DNA from: Cryptomeria japonica
Lineage: Eukaryota; Streptophyta; Pinopsida; Cupressales; Cupressaceae
Assembly (NCBI RefSeq): GCF_030272615.1
Contig: NC_081412.1
Coordinates: 477,809,657-477,873,656 of the forward strand
Direction of reading: 5' to 3'
DNA length: 64,000 nucleotides
The notes below the pieces were generated by a model that was given only the letters and a program-made list of their open reading frames with translations, ran no database searches and was not told the origin of the DNA. The first letter of the stretch is position 1. Each line of letters begins with the position of its first letter. This document shows, piece after piece, positions 47,401 through 59,171 of the stretch. The position numbers were made by a program, and so were the translations under genes.

Positions 47401-48945
47401 CTTGTTCCAAAATTTTGGTTTGTCCTTTCCTTTGAAGTCCTCTTTGTTTTCTTTGAATAGCTTGATAACTCCTTGTTCAATTAAGACCTTTTCTGTTGCT
47501 AGGCCCTTTTCAATGACATCCTTGAATGTGGACAAACAAGCTTTCCTGAGATCATAGCCAATAGCCTTGTTAACATTTTGTGTGAACATCTCCACCATTT
47601 GTTTTTGCGGGATCTCACAAGAGCATCTGCTAGCTAGGTTTCTCCATCTTTGTAAAAATGACGCGAAAGATTCTCCTTCTTTTTGTTTCGTATTGCACAA
47701 GGTAGTAACTGAGACATCTGTTTCAATGTTGTAAGAAAAATGCTGAATGAATGCTTCTGCCAAGTCGCCCCATGACTTAATACCGGGAGGTAATTGAGAA
47801 AACCATTCCATAGCTTGATCTCCTAAGCTCTGTGGGAACAACCTCATCAAGTATGTTTCTTCTGCCGCTACCTCAATGCAAGCTATGAAGAATTGTCTTA
47901 TGTGTGCCTTGGGGTCTCCTCTCCCTCTATATTTGTCGAATTTTGGTGTTACAAAGTGCGGAGGAAACGGCGGCATTGGAATGCTCTTATCAAATGGATA
48001 AGGGCATATATCTCTCATAGTATATGTGGGTTTTGATGTGCCCATGTCTTCCACTTTCTTTTGTAGATCTCTAATTTGTTGCTCCAAATTATTTTTGGGA
48101 GGAGATTGATTTCTTGTAGCATACCCCATGTTTGAAACACCCATTTGAGGAGGAGCTTGTTGCATGTATGGATGATACTGATCGTAAACATGTCCATATG
48201 GAGGTCTATATTGTTGCGACATGTATGGAGCACTTGGCATAACTTCTTGTTGAGGGACCCCATATCTGTTTTGTGTATATAAACCATATTCAATAGGCCT
48301 TTCATTTTCCATTGTGTTGCCCCCAATTTTGGCATGAGGTCTCCTTGTGTCAAAATTTTGAGGAAGTCCTTGAGTATCCATTTGTCTTGGTTGACCCATA
48401 TCTTGAGCATGTGTTTGAGCATAAGGCCTCCATGATGGTCTTTGAGTGTAAGTATCATGCATTTGAGCTTGTGTATGTGGGATTGCTGGTTTCTGAAGCA
48501 AAACTGATGGTGACTCCGGCATCATATTATTTGGTCCTCCACTATTAGGTTGAGTTTGTTGTGAAGGTCTACTTTCCATAAGTTGAGATAAGTCAAAATC
48601 ATGTGGTATTTTAGCTCCACTTTGTGCCATCATGTTTAGGAAATATTGACGATCTCTCCTCATTATCTCTTCAACCAATCTATTGAATTGAGGATCCATT
48701 ATAGATTCTTGTATGTCTGCTGATAGTATTGAAGAATTGTCAACATTGTCATTGTGTGTAGCATTGTTGTTTATAGTGTTTGTGCTTTCCACATTTGGAT
48801 TGTGTCTATAAACATTCATGTCTGGTAATGTAGTGTGTTCAGGATTGTAGAAGACATCATTGTCATACTCATAAAAACTCATGTTTACGGATTCTTGAGC
48901 TTCTTTGACTATTCTCCTAGATTTTTGAAGACGGGTTTCAACCAT
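41464..48945 (-). pseudogene. gag-pol polyprotein of element 1, one frame with five nonsense codons
   Basis: ATG at 48945. Domains by residue: polar Gln/Pro/Met-rich N-terminus; gag core around 365-460 (AMEWFSQLPPGIKSWGDL); Cys/His segment CEFHKSKGHKTSNCH near 600; aspartic protease VLIDGGAGLNI near 842 and LLGRPW; G-patch-like FGYDGKSPLGLRKEG near 1090; acidic linker; RT from about 1450 with ICTDFRDINKAC and YVDD near 1623 intact; RNase H. A TAG at 43600 ends the first 1781 residues. The same frame continues with further stops at 43261 (TAG), 42820 (TAA), 42532 (TGA) and 41959 (TAG) through the RNase H end, archaeal-type RNase H (GAGAGILFITPQGDSIP), integrase zinc finger and DDE core (IITDNGRPF), to MHLRRFYT. 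All five stops are explained by single C-to-T or G-to-A changes. No frameshift seen. Confidence 0.9.
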
Positions 48946-49436
48946 GAACTAGGTGTTTGGCAATATGTGAGAGACTAGACGGAAAATGACAAGAGTATGG
49001 AAGACCAAGAGTTGTATGGAGTGTAAATGAATCTTGAGGTGTACTTGCAATGTCCAAAGTGTAAGACCAAGTATGTAAGTAGTAGAGTAGGTGTGACTTC
49101 CAAAGAGAGGATAGTTTCTCTTGATGAGGTAAGTTGACCTTGACTCTAAGTAAGACCAAATGAGACCCAAAGGTAAGAAACCTTGATGAGGGACCACTTA
49201 GCAAAGTGTAGTTGTATGTAGTGTGTTGACAAAGTATGATGAGGACAAGCAAGTGACCTTTTGACTCAAGTTTAGACAAGTATGAATGTAAAATGAGATG
49301 TGAAGCAATGATGGACTATGTGAGACCCAAAGACAGGTTGAATGCTAGATGAAATCTGAAGAGACAACCTAGGAAGCTCAAGTATGCCGAAACTGATTTC
49401 TTTTGTTTGTTTGACTGTTAAAATTTTCAAATCCTG

Positions 49437-49722
49437 ACACAGACACCTCTGTATACTTCACAGACGCGGTTTTAAGACACAGACGCTACTCTGTTTAACG
49501 CAGACGTGATTCTGAGATTTTCCTGTTGATGTTTGCCGGGACTGTAACAGTTTTTTGCAATTGTGGACACAGACGCGCCTGTATACTTCACAGACGCGAT
49601 TCCCAGACACAGACGTGTCTCTGTTCGACACAGACGCAGATAAAAACACAGACGCTATTCTGTACTTCACAGACGCGTTTATCTAACACAGACGTGGTTT
49701 GAACAGACACAGATGCGTTTCT
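49437..49722 (-). repeat. GCGTCTGTG motif cluster near gag
   Basis: About a dozen copies of CACAGACGC or CACAGACGT (plus strand), irregularly spaced. Same cluster at 33861-34146 in the second copy. Confidence 0.85.
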
Positions 49723-50939
49723 GGAACCTTCGTGCAATCTTTCCTATCTGTGAAGTTGTTTTGTTGTGACCAAATCTGATTGTTCGACTGTTTTTCGTGA
49801 CAAGAGGACACAGTGCTGATGACTCAATGTTTGCTAGTGTTTAGACTCCAAAATGACTCCAAGAAAGTGTGTTGTTTGATGTAAAAAGTTTTTGCATACA
49901 CTTGAAGACACAAAAGACACAATGTTTTGCTGTTTTGTCTTTGAGTGTTTGAATGTTTATCATAAGTCAAGCACAATTCTTATGGCTGGCCAAGACAATA
50001 GTTGTTGATCCCACATGGGGTTTTACCCCCGAGGCTACGCTATTCAGAGCGGATACTTAGATGCTTGACCTCACTGGCTCCACCCTCGGCACTCACTTCT
50101 CGGGTCAGCCAAGCATCAGTCCCCATGAAAACTCCCCATGGCGAACTTTGTATCTCTACTAAGAACCGTATGTGTGTGGGCCGCTACCAGAGGTCCGACC
50201 TCCTGCCCCAACAACTAGAAGGATTTGGGCCTCTAAAACAAAATGGTGCTAGTAAGGGCATCCGCTCGTGTGGCCATACATGCGGCACTTTCAGCTCTGT
50301 AAATACAGAAGGCTCCCAGCCGGTAGGGGTTACGCCCTACAAATGATCAAATAAATTTGATCAAACGGGTTTATGGGGAGACATAGTGTCGGTATGAACT
50401 AATCAGCACACGTTATTCATAGTTTTCACCATGAATACATTTGATTATAGTGGTTTGGATGAGGTGGGTTTTCCTCGCTACCACTTGGGTCGTTCTCTTC
50501 TCACTAGTAGTCCTAATGACCACACGGGAAGACAGGCCCTTTAAAGATTAAACAAAAAAAGCTTATTGCTCAAGACACAAAAGACAATGATTCAATTTTA
50601 GTGCACCAATTGAAGTGTTTGCTAAGCTATGAAACAAGGCACACAATAAAAATTACAAAACCCTAGCTAAGGCCCTGCAACAAAATTGTTAGTAGTTTGG
50701 GTTGTTTCAAATGATAACCCCTTCCTGCAAGCACACAAGTTAGGTAAATTTTTAGAAAACCCAAAAAGACTTTGTGAAAAGGGGCCTTCAACAAAAAACA
50801 TATTTGTCTCCCAAGCAAGCTGCACAAATCAGGTTAGCTAGATCTGCAAAAGTTAGCCAAAAATAAACCAGATCTGAAACCCTAAGTACAAAATCCGAAA
50901 ACCCGGATCGAAAAACTTGAAAAATTTGCAAAACAGAAT

Positions 50940-51236
50940 GCACAGACGCTGTTATACCAGACACAGACGCGTCTGTCCGCACAGACGCGGTTCTGTAGTT
51001 CACAGACGCGGCCACAGAACACAGACGCTTCTTTCGGCTACAGACGTGATAAGATGATGCGCAGACGCGATTCGGAGTCACAAACGTGATAAGATGATGC
51101 GCAGACGCGATTCAGAATCACAGACGCGTCTTTCGGAAACCTGCAAAAATAGAAAATGACAGAAACACAGACGCGATCCAAGATATCGCAGACGCCTTTG
51201 AAATACAAAAACGCGATCCGAACACTCGCAGACGCG
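50940..51236 (-). repeat. GCGTCTGTG motif cluster near the primer site
   Basis: About fourteen copies of CAGACGCG-type motif on the plus strand. Same cluster at 35364-35660 in the second copy. Confidence 0.85.
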
Positions 51237-51329
51237 AAAAAAACCTAAAATGTCGTCGAAAGCGTCCGATCTGCAACTTCAAAAATGCAAAAATCTGCAA
51301 CAAAAAATGTTAAATGCAAAGGGACAAGA

Positions 51330-51347
51330 GTCCCACCAGGCGTGCCA
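51330..51347 (-). other. primer-binding site of element 1
   Basis: In element sense TGGCACGCCTGGTGGGAC, three bases after the LTR end ATATACA. It starts with TGG as a tRNA complement should. Second copy at 35754-35771. The tRNA was not identified. Confidence 0.75.
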
Positions 51348-51350
51348 AAA

Positions 51351-52137
51351 TGTATATGGTGAAAATGGATAACAATAAACAATAATATTGAAAGACTAAA
51401 ATGGATTCAACCACTAAACCCTAGCCTAACAACAACAAAGATCCACCATAACATATGAAGATTACCTAAGACAATGCAAATAACTCAAAATCACAAAGAT
51501 TATACCATCACATGTCCACTAGGGTTTTGATCTCCATTCTTCCTATCTCCATTGATCTTGCTTGATATACTTGCTCTCAGATTTTTGTATGCACAAGAGC
51601 TCAACAAAGAACGGAATGTGGTTGCAAGTAGAATTGTAGTCTAGTCAATTGATCAAGTAATTAGGCATGTCTCATTAGGGATTCGGGTTTGACAATGAAG
51701 AAAGCATCTCCTTAAATAGAAGACACAATATGAAATGGAGGGTTAAGATTGAGAGGTGTAAAAAGAGAGGTCGGCTAGGATTAGAGGGTAGGTATAAGAA
51801 ATACCAAAATAATGAAAGAGGTAGGTAGTGTAGGAAATAAGAGATGAATGACATGTGTCATGTATAGAAAAAGATAATGAATTAATTAAATAAATAAAGA
51901 TTTATTTAATTAATAGAAGAAGTAGGATAATTAAATAAATAAAATATTTATTTAATTTAAGAAAGGGATAATTTAAATAAATAAATGTATTTATTTAAAT
52001 GAGAAATAAGGCTAGAAGAGGATAAATGAATTAATTAAATAAATAAAAATTTATTTAATTAATAGAAGAATTAGGCTCAGATAATTAAATAAATAAAATA
52101 TTTATTTAATTAGACATGACAATTTTAGGTGTCTACA
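51351..52137 (-). repeat. 5' LTR of element 1
   Basis: 787 bases from TGTAGACACC to ATATACA in element sense, matching 35775-36561 with no difference seen. The right flank is GAGGG; no partner duplication could be found because the left side is not a clean border. Confidence 0.9.
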
Positions 52138-54384
52138 GAGGGTAATCTAATTATCAACCAGAGACATAACTCTAGGATGATGTTGACACTATATGTGCGA
52201 CAAAAGCTTCTCAAGCCATCCATCGTTGCATGAAAGATATATTAACTAAGAAAGTGTAATAATGCAAGAAATGAAAATAATATGATACAACAGTTATTGT
52301 GGGTTACTAGAAGAGTGACTCAACGATGGTTGTGGGTAACACTATACTAATTTGGTTGCAACCAAGACTCTATTTAAATGACTACATTAACAAAATTCAT
52401 GAACTAACTAACATTGGTTAAGAAAGTAATACTAATATAATGAACACATAAATGAATGAAACTAATCTAACTAAAAGAAAGTAGAGAAGAGTCACACTAC
52501 CTCAAGTGGAAGGCTTGAGGAATGCAATCTCTAGAAAGTAATAATACACTAGATCAAGGTGTAATAATCATTGTTCATTCATGAGTTCAACAATAACAAC
52601 AATGGTCATGGAGATTTAAAAAATCTAGTCTACAATATCATATTGATGATCTATTAACTTATTGAAAGAAAATTGCATATTGTAACGATACAAAAAACTT
52701 AAACATAACTCTCCCTTTTAAATAATTTGTCAAAGTGGAACATTAACACTCTACAACTAATCCCAAACATGTGTCCTTCCTTCATACTACTGAAGACAAC
52801 TTATTCAAACTATAACAACAACTACATTAATAAGAGTCATGTTATGAAATATACTCTTTTGTTTGGCAGTAACACAAAACTAGGAGCATACACAAACATA
52901 TTATTTAATTGAATTTATGATGCACAACCTCATACACGTTCCATGAAGATACAAATTATCCATGTTTGTTAGGTAGACAAAGTCAATCAAGCTGGGTAGA
53001 CAAATTGTCAAGATGAACCTCCTTGACTGTAGGTGAATAGTGACCTCTCAAGCTTCGAGTTGGCTTAAGTTCCTTCAAGCTACATGTTAGTGCTTTACAA
53101 CAAGCATCTATCCACATAAATTATCATATACAACATATTGACAATATTCCAATTATAAAAACAAATAGCATAATTCATAACAACATGTCATATATATACC
53201 ATAAACTTGGTGATAATATGGTTCAAAGGGTAATTAAAGCATATAATAAGTTTGATAAATCTGATGAAAGTAACAAGAAATAAGTAAAAAACCAAACAAT
53301 ACCAAGATTCACTCATACATACATACATACATACATACATACATACATACATACATACGTACGTACGTATAATAGTTATATGATAATGAGTATGTATGCT
53401 ACTCTATTCACTAAATATAAGTTAAATAACATAAATATATACACAATTTTATGAATACAAATGATGGTTTTTAGAATTAAACTTGTAAAAAAAGATAACC
53501 TTGAGTATATAAAACTATCCACCGTCCTTTATCTAGACAATTTTTTTTTTATATGGTGTCATGAATATAAATAGGGTTTTAGAATTAAATCCTAAATATT
53601 TGTAATATTTAGACACGCTCTATTGATTATGTCACCCTAAAAGGTAACGAGGTTCTTAGAATTAAACCTTAGACGATTTATGCATATATAATGCATAATG
53701 AAAATATTAACTTGGGTATAGATGATTTTTTAATACAAAAGGTGTAATAAAAACCCCAACTTGGGTATGGATAGGGGTTATGTGAAAGAAACCCTTGATA
53801 TAGTTAGAGTAGTTGAATTTACATATATGAAATCATATTGAAATAATTGGAAGCAAAGAAGCCATTAAAATAATGATGGGAGAAGGATATGATTATTGGA
53901 GCAAAAAGGATTCACTTGAATGAATGATAGATGTTAGATAGAGGAAATGTGAAAAAAGGGCTTAGGACCTAAAGAAGTCACGAGTACATTGTTTGCAAAT
54001 TGAAAGGAATGATAGCTTGATGTAACCTAAAAAGCCCATGAAGAGTATCCCATAGACATATCACACAATGAGACTATAGGTGACCGAGAGTGATGTATGG
54101 TGAATGTTGATAAGGGTGAAAAAATCCTAGGAAATAATCCCCTATTCAAACCCAAATGAAGTTAAATTGGCTTTTAGGTAGAGTGTGGTTTGTGTCAAAA
54201 TAGATCCTTGATGTAGTGTTTGGAACAACAAAACAAGACATGAAAGTTTACACATTAAAAATAATTTTAACAAACTACCAAGCAATACACACACATACCA
54301 TATATAAGTGCATTTGTTCATTTTTTGTGGTGACAATAACACATGGTTACCACAGTGCCAATACATGGATATTAGACACCACTT
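52138..54384. other. AT-rich DNA without recognised genes
   Basis: No convincing ORF, no retroelement domain. It contains a CATA microsatellite. It may be the original target region of element 1 and 5' flank of the exon at 55029. Confidence 0.4.
53314..53370. repeat. (CATA)n microsatellite
   Basis: About twelve CATA units, then CGTA units at the right end. Confidence 0.9.
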
Positions 54385-54928
54385 CTACATGATCACTTTT
54401 TGACCTTTATTGCTCATTACGACTACCAAAAAGTAAAACAATAACTTTAAACTTTAAAATCATATTAAAAAATCTATTTTTTTTAATCGAAATCTAATTT
54501 TAATACATTTGAAGTTAGGACGAGCGACTACTCTATCTTCTCTCCTAATTGAAATATAACACATTATTTCCTAGATTACTGAACTTACATTGCCATTCAT
54601 GAGACTAGAAAGATAATGTGAAAGAAGCAATTCTAGCTATCTTCCTTCCTTCATTCAAATGATTCACATCTACATGACCACTTTTTGACAAATATTATTC
54701 ATTATGACTACCAAAAAGTAAAACAATAACTTTCAAATCATATAAAAAATTCTAAAAAATATTATCGAAATTCAATTATAATACATATGAAATTAGGATG
54801 AGCGACTACTCTATCCTCTCCCCTAATTGAAATACAGCACATTATTTCCTACATTACCTAATTTAATTTGCCATTTATGAAACTAGAAAGATAATGCTAG
54901 CTATCTTCCTTCCTTCATTCAAATGATT
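54385..54928. repeat. imperfect tandem duplication upstream of the host-like exon
   Basis: Copy 1 54385-54664 and copy 2 54670-54928 share CTACATGAnCACTTTTTGAC, GACTACCAAAAAGTAAAAC, GAGCGACTACTCTATC and the CTTCCTTCCTTCATTC end. Period 285 bases. Copy 2 lacks about 17 bases near its end. Confidence 0.85.
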
Positions 54929-55028
54929 TTCTCATAGGACACGGTTAAGCAAGGGAACCAATAATGGAGCTTAATAAGCTCGTTGGAGGTGAAAACATGC
55001 GCCATGGATACACCTCATATCGTTTTAA

Positions 55029-55396
55029 TTGCACCACAATGCATTTTTATTATCAAGTAGACAGCTAGCGAAGTGCAGAGACATAAACATGGGCACTCTG
55101 GTTGGTTCCTTCCCCCTTTCAATTGTATACAGTAATTCTAAACATGAACTTCCAACATCTGCATTCAAATTACTCTCCTGTAATGTATCCCCCATCTTCA
55201 CTAATACTCGGAAGATAGAATTATCCAGTGAAAGAAATCAATGGCAAAGAGTCACGAACAGAGCCTACGACAAAGATAGGATGGAGGAATCTATGGATAT
55301 ATTTATGGAGGAGGATGGAAGCGTCAAAGACATGGATGGCTACTTAAATGCCCTATCTTTGGAATACGATTCCGTCTGGGACACCAAGCCTGCATG
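55029..55396 (+). CDS. first exon of a probable plastid-targeted host protein
   Basis: Open from ATG 55029 (alternative ATG 55089). The N-terminal 70 or so residues are rich in Ser, Leu, Asn and basic residues with few acids, like a chloroplast transit peptide. The later part is acidic and then reads GYLNALSLEYDSVWDTKPAW, ending at a GTAACT donor (G at 55397). The VWDxKPxW ending resembles the start of a small family of cyanobacterial and plastid membrane proteins (DUF6737-like), where CQPW would follow; this is from memory and tentative. No further matching exon was found. It is the best host-gene candidate in the window. Confidence 0.5.
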
Positions 55397-56201
55397 GTAA
55401 CTAACTATTCCTTAGTTTAACACAACATTTTCTTTCCCCATAAATATTTCTGCCCTTTCTGGGTAAGCCAAAAAGACAGTATCCATATAGGTTTTTTGTT
55501 TATTTATCCGTGGAATGCAAATTGACTAACATTCAGTCTTAATAAAATCTATGGTACAGTTACATGTCCTCTGTCAATGGTAAAATTGACAACCCTCATC
55601 CAGAGTCTCAGCTATTGTGCCATAATTTTTATTTGTATTTAAGGTCTTACTGAAGTACAGTCAACACATTTTTAAATTGTGCATTCGACTTGTATATTGC
55701 ACACAAAGTTAGTCAAACTTGTTTTATAGTTAAGTAAACATATTATAATAAAAATACACAATTTAATGGTGCTTTTGGATTTTTTTTTTCTGTATTTTAT
55801 TGAGAAGTAGTCCTTTCTGACCATAACCATTACTGAAGTATCCTTGGTGGTAATTAAATTCAATATCATTGATGTCTTCCGTTGACACCTTATGGTTCAA
55901 AAAGATGACCTTGGAGGTGGGTCCTCGTTGATAAATCATAAGTACAAAGTTAGAAATGCTCAAGTACCAATTTTGTTGATTATCATTATATTTTGCATCC
56001 AAAGGGCATTAAAGAAACAGGTCCATGCATTATGTTCATGACTGATATTAATGCCCTAGAAAATACTTCGGAGGGTATCTTTGGGTATTCATGTTTGCGT
56101 CGTTTCTGATGGCGATTCTTGCATTCTTGTCCTACCTATGTATAATGATTTCATGCAAGTGCTTAGGACCAACATTTTTAATTGTTGCAAATAATTTTTA
56201 G
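55397..56201 (+). other. possible intron
   Basis: Begins GTAACT and could end at TTTTTAG (56201). If so, a terminal exon 56202-56259 would complete the split Trp codon and add about 19 residues before TGA. It lacks the CQPW segment expected from the suspected family, so a longer intron or a gene fragment is as likely. Confidence 0.3.
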
Positions 56202-56259
56202 GTTTGTGAATGCTGCCGCAATAACAATGTCAGTCCTAAAGAAGCATCTTCCTGGTTGA

Positions 56260-58389
56260 GAAACTTGGTTTAGTTTTCTCAGAGTAGTGTCCTTGAGATT
56301 CCTAAATATGAAATATTTTCAGTTAGATACATGCTATTTTTTATTTATTCATTTTATATCGTACTTACATTTCAAAATTTGTTCTTGCTGTTTTGATAAT
56401 ATCAACTTTTTGTAAGGGTCCAATGGAGTGTATCCAATAATTTTATATCTATTTTGATGTTTGGAAGATTGTAATAAGTCTATACCAGAGTTGTAGAACT
56501 CACCTAGACTTGCCCAAACTTGCTGGATTACCCTAGAAAAGGCCAGTAGACTTGGTACCTGGGTACCTGGTAAATCTGGTCGGACTCAGTGAACCTGGTA
56601 GGTCCAATCATGCAGACCTGGCTGCAACTGTCCATTGATTGCAATTTAAAAAAATGAAAACCCTAACCTTTGCTTCAATGGTGCATGAAAGTGTGCATAA
56701 ACACTTTTAAACATTTCTAGTGAGCTTCCTCAATGGCACGACTGTCTATTGACCTGAAGATTTTGAATTTTGTAACATGGAGAATCCACACACAACTACT
56801 AAATATAAGAAATATTATCTACTAAATATAAGGAATATTATCATACTTATCTAATGTGATGACATATATATAATCCACAAGATAAGTTGGGGTGATGTTG
56901 ATATAGGTAGGCTAGAATGTGTTGCCTCAAATACGCAAAAATTGAAACTGATCCATGTGTGGCATCCAAATTCTTTGAGTTTGGTTAAAAGCAATAAAAT
57001 CATGAAAATTGACATGCTCAATGAAAGCTTGTGTGGTCTCAAAGGCCTTAATTTGGCTTAGTGGCAGGGGATTTGCTCCTCGACCCTGCTGTGTGAAATA
57101 TTCTAGCTAAAAGATACAGAATATAATGTAGGAAAAGCGAAGAACAAAATTTTTTACTTATTCTTTTGATAACCATGACAGTCCACAAAACAAATCATTG
57201 ACAAAGCTCACGAAATGTCCTAGCATTCAGAATGGATCCTAGGATGAAGCTAAATGCTGATTGGATTCTAGACCCCAGATTTAGTCCTGTTTAGTCCTGT
57301 TGTTACCTGGTGACAATGGCTGCTTGTGAGGGTTTCTGTCCTTTCCGATATACTGCAGATAACACTTGGAACTTCCTTTCTTACATTCTGCTAACAACTG
57401 CTGCTGCTGCAAAACTAAGATGGTAATGGCTATTGGAGGGTTACATCCCTAGAACTTGCTGACTGTACCTGTGGATTCTTGTCTCAGGCACTGAAGAACT
57501 CTGTTGCTGTATGTTTCACAAAAGAAAGTATTTTTATTTATTTCCAAAAGATGTTTTTCTATTATTTCTAATGCTGCATATAATACCCTCAGCCTGGGCA
57601 ATCCACCAATTTTGGAATTAATCCCATGCTGATTGTTAATCAACTGATCGATCACTTCCAAGATTTCAAGGAGATAACTGACCACATAAGTCCTAAATTA
57701 TCTGCATATAACTGAAACTAACTTCTTTATTTGGTGAGATAACTGACAACTAACTGAAACTAACTTGTGTTATTTGAGAAGAAGACTTAAAAGGAAAGAC
57801 TTAGTCTTAATCTGACATAACTGTTGACAGGACCTTTATTTCCTAACTACTTGCCGATGAAATTCCATTCAACACTCAGATTGAAAAGGGAACATTACAA
57901 GTCCTCTTCTCCTGAGATTGTTTTTCCTCAAACAAGATAAGGCTGGGTGATTGAGGATATTGGCCCACCCCCAAGTGGCATTCCTCTTCTGGTGATGGAA
58001 GACCTTTTACCATGGCTACTGGTGAGACCTCATGCCTCTCCACACTCTATACTGCCATGCATAACTCACACTCCCCCTTGTCATTGGAGCATATCTTAAT
58101 CAAATGCATTTGCCCCTTTCCCAAGCACCTTTTTGTCAGGTCACAAGACTTTTTTGGTTAAAGCATAACTGTTTCTTCTGCATCTCATTGTGGGTTCTGT
58201 CACTAGACTCTTAAAGGGGTGTTCTGCCTCTTGATTACTTGTGGGTTGAGAGGTGCAATCTCCAATTTCTGCAGAAAAGATTTGTGTTGGGTCCTCTATT
58301 GCTGTTGTGGTCCTCTTGTACCCACACCTTCAATGGTTGACTCTTAAAAGTATCCTCTAGGTGAAGTAGTCTCCAATGTCAACAAATCA
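56260..58389. other. decayed repeat-rich DNA
   Basis: No confirmed gene. At 56480-56620 CCTGG-rich direct repeats (ACTTGGTACCTGGGTACCTGG) recall a degraded transposon end. The right part, about 57350-58389, is probably the decayed continuation of the gypsy gag at 58390 (minus strand). Confidence 0.3.
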
Positions 58390-59040
58390 AAGGTAGGAGA
58401 GATAAAGCAACTAGATGGTTCCAATGTCAAGGCCCTTTTGATGGCTGCCTGTAATGAGTTTGGGCCAAGGGCCTTAGCCAGACCATTGAGGTGCTCTCTG
58501 AACCCTTCCATGAAAAGGAACACTAGGCGCCTCTCTCATACATTAGTTACCATCACTTCTATCCTCTGAAATTTAGCCATGCACTTGTGCACTGAGCCTT
58601 GGTGGTGTAGTCGTGTGAGCTCCCTAAAGTGCTCTTCAAGCTCTTGCCTCTCAAATCTGGCTGCTAATCTCTCACAAAATTTCTCATAGATGATATTGCT
58701 GTGCCCTTGAGTCACTAGGCTTGATACGACTGTTCATGTATGGCCCCTTAAAGGTGAAGGATTGCAAATTTTATTGCTTCTTCCTCATACACTGGGCTCA
58801 ATAAAAAATATCTGTTTAGTTTTTGAATCCACACTTCAGCTGAGGCTTTGCTAGATCCGTCAATGAGGGCCAGTGAGCTGTTCCAATCTACTCTTAAGTC
58901 TCTATAAGGCCTATTTGGAGGGGTATCACTTGCATTTTTAGTTCTGATATTTATCTTCAATGTACAAAAGTTTATGAATGCAATATCTGCTTGAAATTTT
59001 GCACTCTTTGCTCCATATTTTACATGTAGCACATCCAAAT
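58390..59040 (-). pseudogene. gypsy gag core, decayed
   Basis: Minus-strand reading: ASAEVWIQKLNRYFLLSPVYEEEAIKFA (positions 58760-58860), then in another frame KFCERLAARFERQELEEHFR, LTRLHHQGSVHKCMAKFQRI, and FMEGFREHLNGLAKALGPN. This is the usual order of the retrotransposon gag domain. At least two frameshifts. It lies directly downstream of a primer-site remnant and LTR. Confidence 0.75.
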
Positions 59041-59149
59041 CTTCGTCCTGTCAACTGGCCATGTCTTTGCCTGCATCACTGCTTCTTCTACAAAAATATG
59101 ACCTTGGTTAGATCTTTACTTGTAACTGACTTTGTTAGGATATTCTAAT

Positions 59150-59171
59150 TCATGGCTCGAGATAAGATGCT
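59150..59171 (-). other. degraded primer-binding site
   Basis: In minus sense TTATCTCGAGCCATGAATT follows the LTR end; it resembles the initiator-tRNA primer site TGGTATCAGAGC with changes. Confidence 0.4.

Larger units (their letters stand above)
48946..51329 (-). other. leader of element 1
   Basis: 2.4 kb between primer site and gag ATG, repeated almost unchanged at 33370-35753. It holds two clusters of the GCGTCTGTG motif (minus sense) at 49437-49722 and 50940-51236. Between them a block at about 50436-50551 is similar to the element-2 leader (TATAGTGG, CCACTTGGGT, GACAGGCCCTTTAAAGAT on the plus strand). Several small ORFs are identical in both copies only because the copies are recent. 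Confidence 0.7.
35775..52137 (-). mobile_element. element 1: Tat-type Ty3/gypsy retrotransposon with an antisense PMD gene
   Basis: 16.4 kb on the minus strand: 5' LTR 51351-52137, primer site, 2.4 kb leader, gag-protease-RT-RNase H-archaeal-type RNase H-integrase in one frame, about 1.7 kb of non-coding DNA, an opposite-strand PMD gene, polypurine tract, 3' LTR. The extra RNase H places it in the Tat lineage, where extra ORFs between pol and the 3' LTR, often antisense, are known. LTRs look identical, but five nonsense codons disable pol, and the left flank is not a simple insertion border. Confidence 0.9.

Noticed and set aside
54992-55012. GGTGAAAACATGCGCC as a ninth bulged hairpin
   Set aside because: The inner arm is too short to form a loop and the place is unrelated to the elements; probably chance.
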